Of a stretch of 64,000 nucleotides of DNA, positions 54,004 through 63,700 are shown in pieces. The DNA is from Halomonas saccharevitans (GTDB taxonomy: Bacteria > Pseudomonadota > Gammaproteobacteria > Pseudomonadales > Halomonadaceae): the NCBI RefSeq assembly GCF_900116405.1, contig NZ_FPAQ01000004.1, forward strand, positions 62,001-126,000. Direction: 5' to 3'. How positions within the stretch are numbered: position 1 is the stretch's first letter; each line of letters opens with the position of its first letter. Made by a program: the position numbers and the translations under genes. The notes below the pieces were generated by a model that worked only from the letters and a program-made list of their open reading frames with translations, was not told the DNA's origin and made no database searches.

Positions 54004-54026
54004 GGTGATTTTGTCTGGGCTATAAT
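53999..54026 (+). promoter_or_regulatory. Candidate promoter of the trp operon
   Basis: A perfect -10 TATAAT (54021-54026) lies 16 bp after TTTAGG (53999-54004), a weak -35. It overlaps the gph stop codon region. An AT-rich stretch with ATAAC/GTTAT arms follows (54034-54058). Confidence 0.55.
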
Positions 54027-54078
54027 GAAGCCCGATAACGATAGTTTTTTGTTATAACGGATCTCGCGATCTCCTCCG

Positions 54079-54171
54079 ATGGACACCCGCATGACGCTGG
54101 ATGCCTTTTCCCGCCTTACCGCTGCTCGTCCCCTCTCGCGCCCCGGCATGGCCGGCGGCTGGCGATGGTGA
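54079..54171 (+). CDS. Candidate trp leader peptide (TrpL-like)
   Basis: An open frame of 30 codons from ATG 54079 (or 26 from ATG 54091) ends in Gly-Gly-Trp-Arg-Trp-stop, with Trp codons at 54160-54162 and 54166-54168. It lies between a TATAAT box and trpE, and a GC-rich hairpin follows 14 bp after the stop. Two Trp codons next to the stop are the hallmark of trp attenuation leaders. The Shine-Dalgarno is weak for either start. Confidence 0.65.
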   Translation: MDTRMTLDAFSRLTAARPLSRPGMAGGWRW

Positions 54172-54184
54172 CGCTCGCCTGACC

Positions 54185-54205
54185 GGGCGCCCCGGCGGGG
54201 CGTCC
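54185..54205 (+). terminator. Putative trp attenuator hairpin
   Basis: GGGCGCCCC (54185-54193) pairs with GGGGCGTCC (54197-54205) with one G-U pair and a 3-base loop. A pyrimidine-rich stretch (TCTTTCTCTCC, near 54221-54231) follows but not directly, so the terminator form is imperfect. The upstream CCGGC/GCCGG segments around 54143-54157 could form a competing fold. Confidence 0.5.
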
Positions 54206-54249
54206 CTCGATCCACCAGTGTCTTTCTCTCCACCGCGAGGACCCCGGGC

Positions 54250-55749
54250 ATGATGACTCCCGAGCGCTTTCATGAGCTGGCCGACGCCGGCTATAACCGT
54301 ATTCCGGTCACCCGCGAGGTGCTGGCCGATCTCGATACCCCGCTCTCGACCTACCTGAAGCTCGCCGACGCGCCCTGGACCTTCCTGCTCGAGTCCGTGC
54401 AAGGCGGCGAGAAGTGGGGGCGCTACTCGATCATCGGCCTGCCGTGCCACGAGCGCATCGAGGTGCGCGGCTTCACCGTCCGCCATATCGTCGACGACCA
54501 GCAGCTGGGCGCCGTGGAGGTGGAGGACCCCCTCGAGTGGATCGAGCGCTTCCAGGCCCGCTTCAAGGTGCCGCGCCTGGACGACCAGCCGCGCTTTGAC
54601 GGCGGCCTGGTGGGCTACTTCGGCTACGAGACCATCCGCTACATCGAGCCGCGCCTGCGCGGCCCCCATGTCGACGCCAAGGCCGATCCGCTGGGCGTGC
54701 CGGACATCCTGCTGATGGTCTGCAACGACCTGGTGGTGTTCGACAACCTCTCCGGCCGGCTGACGCTCTGGACCCACGCCGACCCGGCCGAGGAGGCCGC
54801 CTACGCGCGGGCCGTGGAGCGCCTGGAGCGCCTCGAGATGCGCCTGCGCAGCGCCACCCACAACACCGTCAGCCCCGGCACCGGTCGCGCGGCGGTAGAG
54901 GAGGGCGACTTCACCTCCGGCTTCACCGAGGAGGGCTTCAAGGCGGCGGTGGAGCAGATCAAGGAGTACGTGCTGGCCGGCGACGTCATGCAGTGCGTGC
55001 CCTCCCAGCGCATGTCGATTCCCTACCGGGCCGCGCCGCTGGATCTCTATCGCGCCCTGCGCAGCCTCAATCCGTCGCCCTACATGTTCTACCTGAACCT
55101 GGGTGATCACCAGGTGGCCGGCTCCTCGCCGGAGATCCTCACCCGCCTGGAGGACGGCGAGGTCACCGTGCGGCCCATCGCCGGCACCCGCAAGCGCGGC
55201 CACAGCGAGGAGGAGGATCGGGCGCTGGAGGCCGAGCTGCTCAATGATCCCAAGGAGCTCGCCGAGCACCTGATGCTGATCGACCTGGGGCGCAACGACG
55301 TCGGACGCATCAGTGAGACCGGCTCGGTCACCGTGACCGACAAGATGGTGGTGGAGCGCTACTCCCACGTGATGCACATCGTCTCCAACGTGGTCGGGCG
55401 CCTGAAGCCCGGCCTCTCCGCGATGGACGTGCTGCGCGCCACCTTCCCGGCCGGTACCGTCTCCGGCGCCCCCAAGATCCGCGCGCTGGAGATCATCGAC
55501 GAGGTGGAGCCGGTCAAGCGCGGCGTCTACTCCGGCGCCGTGGGCTACCTCTCCTGGCACGGCAACATGGATACCGCCATCGCCATCCGCACCGCGGTGA
55601 TCAAGGACGGCCAGCTGCACGTCCAGGCCGGCGCGGGCATCGTCGCCGACTCGGTGCCGGAGATGGAGTGGCAGGAGACCCTCAACAAGGGCCGTGCCCT
55701 GTTCCGCGCCGTGGCCATGGCCGAGCGCGGCCTGGACAACCTCGAGTGA
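54250..55749 (+). CDS. trpE: Anthranilate synthase component I
   Basis: TrpE converts chorismate and ammonia to anthranilate, the first step of tryptophan synthesis. The 499-residue protein has the feedback-inhibition element [18 protein letters not shown] near residue 45. The chorismate-binding domain shows [31 protein letters not shown] and [17 protein letters not shown] 54250 follows GAGGA. It is first in trpEGDC and is probably attenuated through the leader upstream. Confidence 0.98.
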   Translation: MMTPERFHELADAGYNRIPVTREVLADLDTPLSTYLKLADAPWTFLLESVQGGEKWGRYSIIGLPCHERIEVRGFTVRHIVDDQQLGAVEVEDPLEWIERFQARFKVPRLDDQPRFDGGLVGYFGYETIRYIEPRLRGPHVDAKADPLGVPDILLMVCNDLVVFDNLSGRLTLWTHADPAEEAAYARAVERLERLEMRLRSATHNTVSPGTGRAAVEEGDFTSGFTEEGFKAAVEQIKEYVLAGDVMQCVPSQRMSIPYRAAPLDLYRALRSLNPSPYMFYLNLGDHQVAGSSPEILTRLEDGEVTVRPIAGTRKRGHSEEEDRALEAELLNDPKELAEHLMLIDLGRNDVGRISETGSVTVTDKMVVERYSHVMHIVSNVVGRLKPGLSAMDVLRATFPAGTVSGAPKIRALEIIDEVEPVKRGVYSGAVGYLSWHGNMDTAIAIRTAVIKDGQLHVQAGAGIVADSVPEMEWQETLNKGRALFRAVAMAERGLDNLE

Positions 55750-55801
55750 CCCCTGATTCCTGTCGCCCGGCCCTGGCCGGGCGAGTGCCGGAGAGCGCAC
55801 C

Positions 55802-56386
55802 ATGTCCGTGCTGATGATCGACAATTACGACAGCTTCACCTTCAACGTGGTCCAGTACCTCGGGGAGCTGGGCGCCGAGGTGGCGACCCACCGCAACGAC
55901 GCCATCACCCTCGACGAGATCGAGGCCCTTTCGCCGAGCCACCTGGTGATCTCACCGGGGCCCTGTACCCCCGACCAGGCGGGTATCTCCATGGCCGCCA
56001 TCCGCCGCTTCGCCGGACGCATCCCGGTGCTCGGCATCTGCCTTGGCCACCAGGCGATCGGCCAGGTCTACGGCGGGCGCGTGGTGCGCGCCCCCCAGGT
56101 GATGCACGGCAAGACCTCGCGGATCCGCCACCTCGGCCAGGGCGTGTTCGAGGGCCTCGAGGAGCCGCTGGAGGTGACGCGCTACCACTCGCTGGTGGTC
56201 GAGCGCGAGGGCCTGCCGGACTGCCTGGAGGTCACCGCCTGGTGCGACGAGGACGACGTCACCCCGGGGCTGATCATGGGGCTTCGCCACCGCACGCTGG
56301 ATGTGGAGGGCGTGCAGTTCCACCCCGAGTCGATCCTCACCCGCCAGGGCCATGAGCTGCTGGCCAACTTCCTGAAGCGTCGCTGA
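55802..56386 (+). CDS. trpG: Anthranilate synthase component II (glutamine amidotransferase)
   Basis: The 194-residue amidotransferase that supplies ammonia to Trp[20 protein letters not shown] is the N-terminal signature. The nucleophile Cys80 is in [11 protein letters not shown], and the His-Glu pair is in [10 protein letters not shown]. In many bacteria the same subunit also serves para-aminobenzoate synthase. The gap to trpE is 52 bp. Confidence 0.97.
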   Translation: MSVLMIDNYDSFTFNVVQYLGELGAEVATHRNDAITLDEIEALSPSHLVISPGPCTPDQAGISMAAIRRFAGRIPVLGICLGHQAIGQVYGGRVVRAPQVMHGKTSRIRHLGQGVFEGLEEPLEVTRYHSLVVEREGLPDCLEVTAWCDEDDVTPGLIMGLRHRTLDVEGVQFHPESILTRQGHELLANFLKRR

Positions 56387-56416
56387 ATCGTGCCCCAGTC
56401 AGAGGAGAAGAATCCC

Positions 56417-57436
56417 ATGCAGATGCGAGAGGCCCTCGGCGCGGTGATGCGTCGCGAGAACCTGAGCTTCGATGAGACCCACGCCGTGATGCGCCAGATC
56501 ATGACCGGCGAGGCCAGCGAGCCGCAGATTGCCGCCTTCCTGATGGGCATGGCGATGAAGGGCGAGACCGCCGAGGAGATCAGCGCCGCCGCCCAGGTGA
56601 TGCGCGAGCTGATGACCCCGGTGCGGCTCACCGCCGACAACGTGGTCGACATCGTCGGCACCGGCGGCGACGGGGCGAACCTGTTCAACGTCTCCACGGC
56701 GGCGAGCTTCGTGGTGGCCGCCGGCGGCGCCCACGTCGCCAAGCACGGCAACCGCGGCGTCTCCTCCTCCTCGGGCAGCGCCGACCTGTTCGCCGTGGCG
56801 GGGATTCACCTGGATCTCGACGCCGAGCAGGTCGGGCGTTGTATCGAGCAGGTGGGCGTCGGCTTCATGTTCGCCCCCAACCACCATCCAGCGATGCGCT
56901 ACGCCGTGGCGCCGCGTCGCGAGATGGGCGTGCGTACCCTGTTCAACATTCTCGGGCCGCTGACCAACCCGGCCGGCGTGTCCAATCAGGTGCTGGGGGT
57001 CTACGCCCCGGAGCTGGTCCCGCTGATGGCCGAGGTGCTCAAGCGCCTCGGCAGCGAGCACGTGCTGGTGGTGCATGCCGAGGACGGCCTGGACGAGATC
57101 TCGCTGGCCCAGCCGACCCTGGTCGCCGAGCTCAAGGACGGCGAGATCCACGAGTACACCATCATCCCCGAAGAGTTCGGCATCGAGCGCCAGTCGCTGG
57201 ACCCGCTGCGCGTCAAGACCGCCGAGGACAGCCTGCGGCTGGTCGAGCAGGCGCTGGTGGGCGAAGGGCCCGCGGCCGACATCGTCGCGCTCAACGCCGG
57301 GGCGGCGCTCTATGCCGCCGGGGTCGCCGATACCCTCAAGGAGGGGGTCGCCATGGCCCAGGATGCCCAGGCCTCGAAGCTGCCGCTGGAGAAGCTCAAG
57401 GAGCTTGCCAACTTTACCCGCGTGTTCAACCAGTGA
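56417..57436 (+). CDS. trpD: Anthranilate phosphoribosyltransferase
   Basis: TrpD joins anthranilate and PRPP. The 339-residue protein contains [24 protein letters not shown] (PRPP site GTGGD near residue 80), [15 protein letters not shown] and [14 protein letters not shown] 56417 has AGGAG nine bases upstream; the GTG at 56390 is not needed. It lies 30 bp after trpG. Confidence 0.97.
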   Translation: MQMREALGAVMRRENLSFDETHAVMRQIMTGEASEPQIAAFLMGMAMKGETAEEISAAAQVMRELMTPVRLTADNVVDIVGTGGDGANLFNVSTAASFVVAAGGAHVAKHGNRGVSSSSGSADLFAVAGIHLDLDAEQVGRCIEQVGVGFMFAPNHHPAMRYAVAPRREMGVRTLFNILGPLTNPAGVSNQVLGVYAPELVPLMAEVLKRLGSEHVLVVHAEDGLDEISLAQPTLVAELKDGEIHEYTIIPEEFGIERQSLDPLRVKTAEDSLRLVEQALVGEGPAADIVALNAGAALYAAGVADTLKEGVAMAQDAQASKLPLEKLKELANFTRVFNQ

Positions 57437-57444
57437 GGCCCGAC

Positions 57445-58251
57445 ATGACCGACGCTCCCGCGCTGCCGACGATCCTCGAGCGCATCCTGTCCCGCAAGGA
57501 TCAAGAGGTGGCCGAGCGCTCGCGCGCCGTCTCCGAGCAGGAACTCCTGCGCCTGGCCGCCGAGCAGGACGCCCCGCGCGGCTTCGTCGCCGCCCTCGAC
57601 CGGCGGATCCGCGCCGGCGATCCGGCGGTGATCGCCGAGATCAAGAAGGCCTCACCGTCCAAGGGCGTGATGCGCGAGGATTTCCGGCCCGGCGAGATCG
57701 CCGCGAGCTACGCCGAGGGCGGGGCCGCCTGCCTCTCGGTGCTGACCGATGCCGACTTCTTCCAGGGCCACGAGGACGACCTGATCGAGGCGCGTGCGGC
57801 CTGCGACCTGCCGGTGATCCGCAAGGACTTCATCACCCACGGCTACCAGGTGAGCGAGGCGCGGGCCATCGGCGCGGACTGCATCCTGCTGATCGCCGCC
57901 GCCCTTGATGATGCTCGCCTGGCGGACCTGCACCGCCAGGCCGTTGAGCTCGGCATGGACGTGCTGGTGGAGGTCCACGATGCCCTCGAGCTCGAGCGGG
58001 CGCTCAAGCTTGACCTCGCGCTGGTGGGCATCAACAACCGCGACCTGCACACCTTCGATACCCGGCTCGACACGACCCTGGAGCTTTTGCCGCGCATTCC
58101 CGCGGGCGTCACGGTGGTCACCGAGTCCGGCATCCACAGCCGCGACGACGTGCTGCGAATGCGCGAGCGCGACGTCAACGCCTTCCTGGTGGGCGAGGCC
58201 TTTGTCCGCGAGGCCGAGCCCGGCGAGGCGCTGCGCCGGCTGTTCTACTGA
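57445..58251 (+). CDS. trpC: Indole-3-glycerol phosphate synthase
   Basis: TrpC closes the indole ring. The 268-residue TIM barrel has [41 protein letters not shown] and [12 protein letters not shown]. It is monofunctional; TrpF must be elsewhere. It starts 8 bp after trpD and ends the operon ahead of a strong terminator. Confidence 0.97.
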   Translation: MTDAPALPTILERILSRKDQEVAERSRAVSEQELLRLAAEQDAPRGFVAALDRRIRAGDPAVIAEIKKASPSKGVMREDFRPGEIAASYAEGGAACLSVLTDADFFQGHEDDLIEARAACDLPVIRKDFITHGYQVSEARAIGADCILLIAAALDDARLADLHRQAVELGMDVLVEVHDALELERALKLDLALVGINNRDLHTFDTRLDTTLELLPRIPAGVTVVTESGIHSRDDVLRMRERDVNAFLVGEAFVREAEPGEALRRLFY

Positions 58252-58284
58252 TCTCTCGCCTGTAACAGCGACAATGCCAACGAC

Positions 58285-58322
58285 AACGACAACGGGCAGC
58301 CTCGGCTGCCCGTTGTCGTTTT
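58285..58322. terminator. Terminator of the trp operon
   Basis: Perfect 17-bp stem (58285-58301 with 58304-58320) followed by TTTT on the plus strand. It may also stop the convergent TonB-receptor gene. ACAACG repeats precede it. Confidence 0.92.
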
Positions 58323-58338
58323 CGGCATCGAACGCGGC

Positions 58339-60427
58339 TCAGAAGCTGAGCTCGAGCCCCGCGAACCAGGTGGTGCCCGGATCCGGCTCGTAGTAGCGTC
58401 CCCCAAAGGCATTGATGCGCACGTTCTCGTTGTAGTCCTCGTCCAGCAGGTTGCGAATACCGACCTGTATCCCGAGTCGCGTGTTGCTGCCGCCCAGGCG
58501 CCAGGCGTCGCCGGCGCGCAGGTTGACCAGCCAGTGGCTGGGAATCTGCACCCTATTCGCGTTGTCGGCGTAGAAGGAGCCTGTGTACTGGGCTTCCAGG
58601 GTGGTGAAGCGCTCTCCGCTGCCGTACCAGTTCAGGCGGTTCATCCACAGCCGGCTCGGCAACCCGGGCAGGTCGTTGCCGTCGTAGGTGCCATCCTCGT
58701 CGCGAAAGCGCTCGAACGCGTAGTCGGCCAGTGTCAGCGCACTGGTCAGGCGCCAGGCCAGGCTGATGTTCCAGTCCAGCCCGAGCTCGATACCTTCCCG
58801 TCGGGTCTCGCCGGCATTCACGAAGAAGTCGCGACCATCCGAGGCCTGGAAGGGTATCAGCTCGTCGTCGACGAGCACCGAGAAGGCCGCCAGGTCATAG
58901 GTCAGCTGGCCGCCCAGCCGGCCACGCATCCCGACCTCGCGGTTCAGCGAGGTCTGCGGTTCGATGTCGGGGTTGAAGCCGCCGCTGCCGTCCGAGGGGG
59001 CGAACTCGGTGAAGGTCGGCGTCTCGAAGGCGGTGCCGAGGGTGGCATAGAGCTGATGGTTCGGGTGGAAACGCACGCTCAGCCCCAGGCTCCCGGTCCA
59101 CTCGCGAAAGGTTCGGCTGCCGCTTTCGTCAGGGTCGTCGGTACCGACCAGGCGATCGTCGATGGTCATGCGCACGCTGTCGTGGCGAACACCGGCACTC
59201 AGGTCGAGTCGCTCGGTCAGACCGAGTTCGGTTTGCAGGAAGACACCTGCCGACGTGGCGTTCTGCTGTTCATCGGCACTGACGGCAATCGGCTGGCCTT
59301 TGCTGTCGACCCGTTGGCGTCCGCGGTCATCCTCCTGACGGGCCACGTCTACCCCCACCACGGTGCGCAGCGGGCGATCCGCCAGCGTCATCGGCAGGGT
59401 GGTGTCGAGACTGCCGCCGTAGTAGTGGCGCTCATAGTCGATCAGACTGCTACCGGGGAAGGGGAGCTGCTGCAGGAAGTCGCGTCGGCTGACGAAGGCA
59501 CGGGCATTGAATTCGCCCTCCCCCATGGCGAGATCCTCGTAGTGCAGTCCGACCAGTTGCTGCTCGACCTCCTGCCGAGAATCCAGGTCGATCGCGACAT
59601 CGCGGGCCTGACGGGCGTTATCGGCCACCTCGTCGGCCGTCAGCGCGCTGGGATCCTCGGCACGCGGATTATCGAGCACGTTGACCAGCGCCGAGAGAGT
59701 GCGGTCGTCGTCGAGCCGGACCCCCAGACGGGCGTTGAGCAGGCGCTTGTTCACGGCGCTCTGCTCGCGATAGCCGTCGAAGTCCAGTGCCGACACGCTG
59801 ACGCTGTGGATCCATCGGCCGCTTTCGTCGCCGTTGCGAAGGCTCAGCTTGCGGAAGTCGTGGCTGCCACCCTGCACGGAGACCACGGGCGAACGAACCA
59901 GTTCGCTGCCGTCGCCGGTGCGGATATCCACCACGCCGCCTGCCGCATTGCCGTAGAGCACCGAGGAGGGGCCGCGAATGACCTCGATGCGCTCGGCGCT
60001 ATCCAGGTCCACGGCATCGATCTGGGCCTGGCCGTCGGGGAGGGTGAAGGGAAAGCCGTCGACACGCACATGGATGCCACGTATGCCGAAGGGAGCCCGG
60101 GCACCGAAGCCCCGGATGGCGATCCGCTGGCCCTGGGCGAAGTTGTCTCGGTTCTGCAGGAAGACACCGGGAACCGTCACCAGGGACTCATCCAGGCGCA
60201 CACCCTGCTGGCCCCGCTGGATATCCTCCCGGGTCAGGGTCGTGACGGCGGCCGGGGTATCGTAGAGGTCCCGGGTGAGTCGCGGGGCGGTCACCGTGAT
60301 GGTGGGCAAGGCCGCGCTGCCGGAGGGGGTCTCCCTTGTCCTCCCGGCTGTCGAGGCCTTCGGTTGCCTGCGCCCAGGAGAGGGGGCCCCAGCAGGCCAG
60401 CAGCAGCAGCGTGAAACGATTTGCCAT
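58339..60427 (-). CDS. TonB-dependent outer-membrane receptor, frameshifted after the signal peptide
   Basis: An outer-membrane receptor for a siderophore, cofactor or similar ligand. The plug domain starts with DLYDTPAAVTTLTREDIQRG and continues through IRGFGARAPFGIRGIHVRVDG and VIRGPSSVLYGNAAGGVVDI; a 22-strand barrel ends in the C-terminal Phe (WFAGLELSF). No N-terminal signalling domain is present. The frame of the receptor extends to 60444 with a poor N-terminus (CCCWPAGAPSPGRRQ), while the next frame from ATG 60427 encodes a proper signal peptide, MANRFTLLLLACWGPLSWAQA. Removing one base in the five-G run at 60325-60329 joins them. Ligand unknown; no tonB-exbBD nearby. Confidence 0.88.
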
Positions 60428-60483
60428 GGGCTCATCCCGTTCATGGGGTCGGCTTTAGCGTAGCGCCGGAACGGCCCGTCGGC

Positions 60484-60684
60484 TCAGCGCTGGAACAGCC
60501 ATAGGATGGCGGAGACCACGAGACTGACCAGGATCATGGTGGTGATCGGGACGTAGACGGTGACCTGCTTGCGGCGGATCACGATGTCCCCGGGCAGGTG
60601 GCCGAAGGGCAGCCTCGAAAGCCAGGGCCAGAGCAGGTCCGCGGCGATGATCAGCAGTCCGACGAGAATCAGGGTGCGGTTCAC
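60484..60684 (-). CDS. DUF2905 small membrane protein
   Basis: A 66-residue protein with two hydrophobic helices flanking LPFGHLPGDIVIRRKQVTVYVP, the DUF2905 signature. Function is unknown; such proteins are common next to queuosine and Holliday-junction genes in other groups. Translation starts at GTG 60684 with GAGG upstream (MNRTLILVGLLIIAADLLWP). It lies between ydiJ and the receptor gene on the same strand. Confidence 0.88.
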   Translation of the reverse strand: MNRTLILVGLLIIAADLLWPWLSRLPFGHLPGDIVIRRKQVTVYVPITTMILVSLVVSAILWLFQR

Positions 60685-60758
60685 GGATACGCCTCGGGCT
60701 CCCGCAGTGTCCCCGCGACTCGGCGCCCACCGGCGATGCTGCCGGTGGACGTCGGGGC

Positions 60759-63700
60759 TCAGCGCTGCTTGAGCCACCCCAGCAGGGCCTGCAGCGGGTG
60801 CGGCAGGGCCTGATCCGAGAAGCGCTTGGCCTGGCTCCGGCAGGAGTAGCCGGTGGCCAGCAGACGGCCGGCGTTGGCCTCGCTCTCCACCTGGGGCTGC
60901 CAGGACTGGGCGTAGATGGTCCGCGAGGTCTCGAGGTTTCGGGCCTCGTGGCCGTAGGTGCCGGACATGCCGCAGCAGCCGGTACTGAGCAGTTCGAGCT
61001 CCAGGTCGAAGGCGGCGAACAGCTGCTGCCAGGCCTTGGGGCTGCCCGGGGCGTTGGTCTTCTCGGTGCAGTGGGAGAGCAGCCGGAAGCCGGGATCCCG
61101 TTGGTCATGTTCCTCCGGCGCCACCCGGTGCGCCAGAGTCGAGGCCATGGTCACCAGCCACTCCTGGAGCATCAGCACCTCTGGCACGGCGTCCGGTCCC
61201 AACGCCTTCACGTACTCCTGGCGATAGGTCAGGGTCATCGCCGGGTCGATGCCGACCAGCGGCATGCCGAACTCGGCCAGCGTCCTCAGGCGCCGGGCCT
61301 GCTTCTCGGCGGTGCGCGCGAAGGCCCCTTGGAAGCCCTGGACATCGAGGGGCTTGCCGTTGGGCGAGAAGGGCGCCACGAAGACTCGCACGTCGAGCCG
61401 CGAGAGCAGCTCGACGATGTCCATCACCAGCCGCGCCTCGAAGTGGCTGGTGAAGGCGTCTTGGACGATCACCACGCTGCGGGCCTTCTGGGACTCGGTA
61501 AGCAGGCCGAGCGAGGTCGGCGTGGCCTGGGCCACACCCCAGGCGGCGAGCTGCTTCCTGAGACTCGCCCGGGAGAGTCGGGGGCTGTCCACCAGGCCGA
61601 GCGGGCCCGCCAGCAGGCGGTCGACCAGGCGGGTACCCAGCGCGGCGTTGTAGAGCGGGGCGACCCGGGAGAGCGCCGGGAGCAGGAACTCCATGCCACC
61701 CACCACATAGTCTCGCGCCGGGCGCAGGTAGCGGCCGTGGTAGGCCTCGAGGAAGCGCGAGCGGGAGTCCGGCACGTTGACCTTCACCGGGCACTGGCCG
61801 GCGCAGGACTTGCAGGCGAGGCAGCCGGCCATGGCGTCGTAGACCTCGTGAGAGAAGTCCGCCTCGCGGTCGCGGCGCCAGGTGTTGAGGGCGCGGCGGG
61901 GGAAGCGCTTGACGAAGCCCCAGGCGCCCTCGGCGCGCTGGCGGCGTGACTCCTCGATCAGGTCGACGCCGGCCTCGCCCTGCAGGCGCAGCCACTCGCG
62001 GATCAGGCTGGCGCGCCCCTTGGGCGAGTGGACTCGATCGCGGGTCGCCTTCCAGGAGGGGCACATGGCGTCGTCGGGATCGTAGTTGTAGCAGGCGCCG
62101 TTGCCGTTGCAGTAGACGGTGGCGGCGTGGGCCTGCCAGGCCCGCTCGTCGATGGTGCGATCGAACTGGCCGCGGGTGGGCACGCCGTCGATGGCCAGCA
62201 GGCCAGGGTCGACGAACTTGACCGCTTGGGCCTCGCTAGCCTCCTTGACCGTGCCGGCAGCGTCAGGCGTATCGGGGGCATCCCCCGGGGTGCCGGACCA
62301 TCGCGAAGGCGCTGTGAACCCCTCCTTGGGCGCTACACTTGCCCTCCCTGGCAAATGACCTTCGCTCCGACCCGCCCCCGATATCTCGTCGTGGGAGAGA
62401 GAAGGGGAGGGAGTGCCGATGAAGGGCGTCGCGATCTTGCCGGGATTGAGCTGGTTATGGGGGTCGAAGGCCGCCTTCACCCGCTGCAGGCTGGGGTAGA
62501 GCTCGCCGAAGAACTCGGGGGAGTACTCCGAGCGCACGCCCTTGCCGTGCTCGCCCCACAGCAGGCCGCCATATTTCCGAGTCAGCGCGGCCACCTCGTC
62601 GGAGACCTCGCGAATTAGTCGCTCCTGCTCGGGGTCCTTCATGTCGATGGCCGGGCGCACGTGAAGAACCCCGGCATCCACGTGGCCGAACATGCCGTAG
62701 GCAAGCCCCCGGGCGTCTAGGGCGGCGCGGAACTCACCGATGAAGTCCGCCAGGTGCTCGGGGGGTACCGCGGTATCCTCGACGAAGGGGATCGGGCGCT
62801 TCTCGCCCTTGTCATCGACCCTGGCGTTACCGAGCAGGCCCACGGCGCGCTTGCGCATGGCGTAGACCCGTTGGATCTGTGGGCGGCCCTCGGCCAGCGT
62901 GAAGCCGAGGCGCTCGACGCTCGCATCCGTCTCAAGGTGGCGGCAGAAGGCCTCGACCCGCTGGGCCAGGCGCTCGGGGTCGTCGTCGTTGAACTCGACG
63001 AGGTTGATGCCGCGCACCGGCGTCTCCCCTGCCGGGAAGAACTCGGCGACGCTGTCCCAGACGAAGTCCTCCATGGCGAGCAGCAGCACGGTGTCGTCCA
63101 CCGTCTCGATGGAGGTGGGCTGCGCCTGCGGCTGATCTTGTGAAGAGTCGAGCGCCTGCGGCTGGTCTTGTGAAGAGCCCATCAGCGCCTTGGCGTCGCG
63201 CAGGGCGTCCATGAAGCCCGCGTAGCGCACGTTGACCAGGGTCGAGTGCTTCGGAATCGGCAGCACGTTGAGCACCGCCTCATCGAGCAGGCCGAGCGAG
63301 CCCTCGGAGCCGCAGAGCAGGCTGTTGAGGTCGAGGCGACCCTGGGCGTCCCTGAGATGCGCCAGGTCGTAGCCGGTCAAACAGCGGTTGAGCGGCGGGA
63401 AGGTGGCCTCGATCAGGCCTCGCTGGGTGTCGATGATCTCCCGGGCGGTGCGGTAAGCCGTGCCGGTGACGTCGTCGCGCGCGCACAGCGGTAAGAGCGC
63501 CTCGTCGGCCAGCGGGCGGCTGACCAGGCGCTCGCCGCCGAGCAGCACGGTCGCAAGCTCGAGCACGTGGTCGCGGGTCTTGCCGTACTCGCAGCTGCCC
63601 TGGCCGCTGGCGTCGGTCGAGATCATGCCGCCGATGGTGGCGCGGTTGGAGGTGGACAGGTCTGGCGCGAAGAAGAGCCCATGGGGCTTGAGCGCGGCGT

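Noticed and set aside
60455..61108. Minus-strand frame of 217 codons between ydiJ end and DUF2905
   Set aside because: It is an out-of-frame shadow of the 3' end of ydiJ and of DUF2905; Pro/Ser/Arg-rich with no motif.
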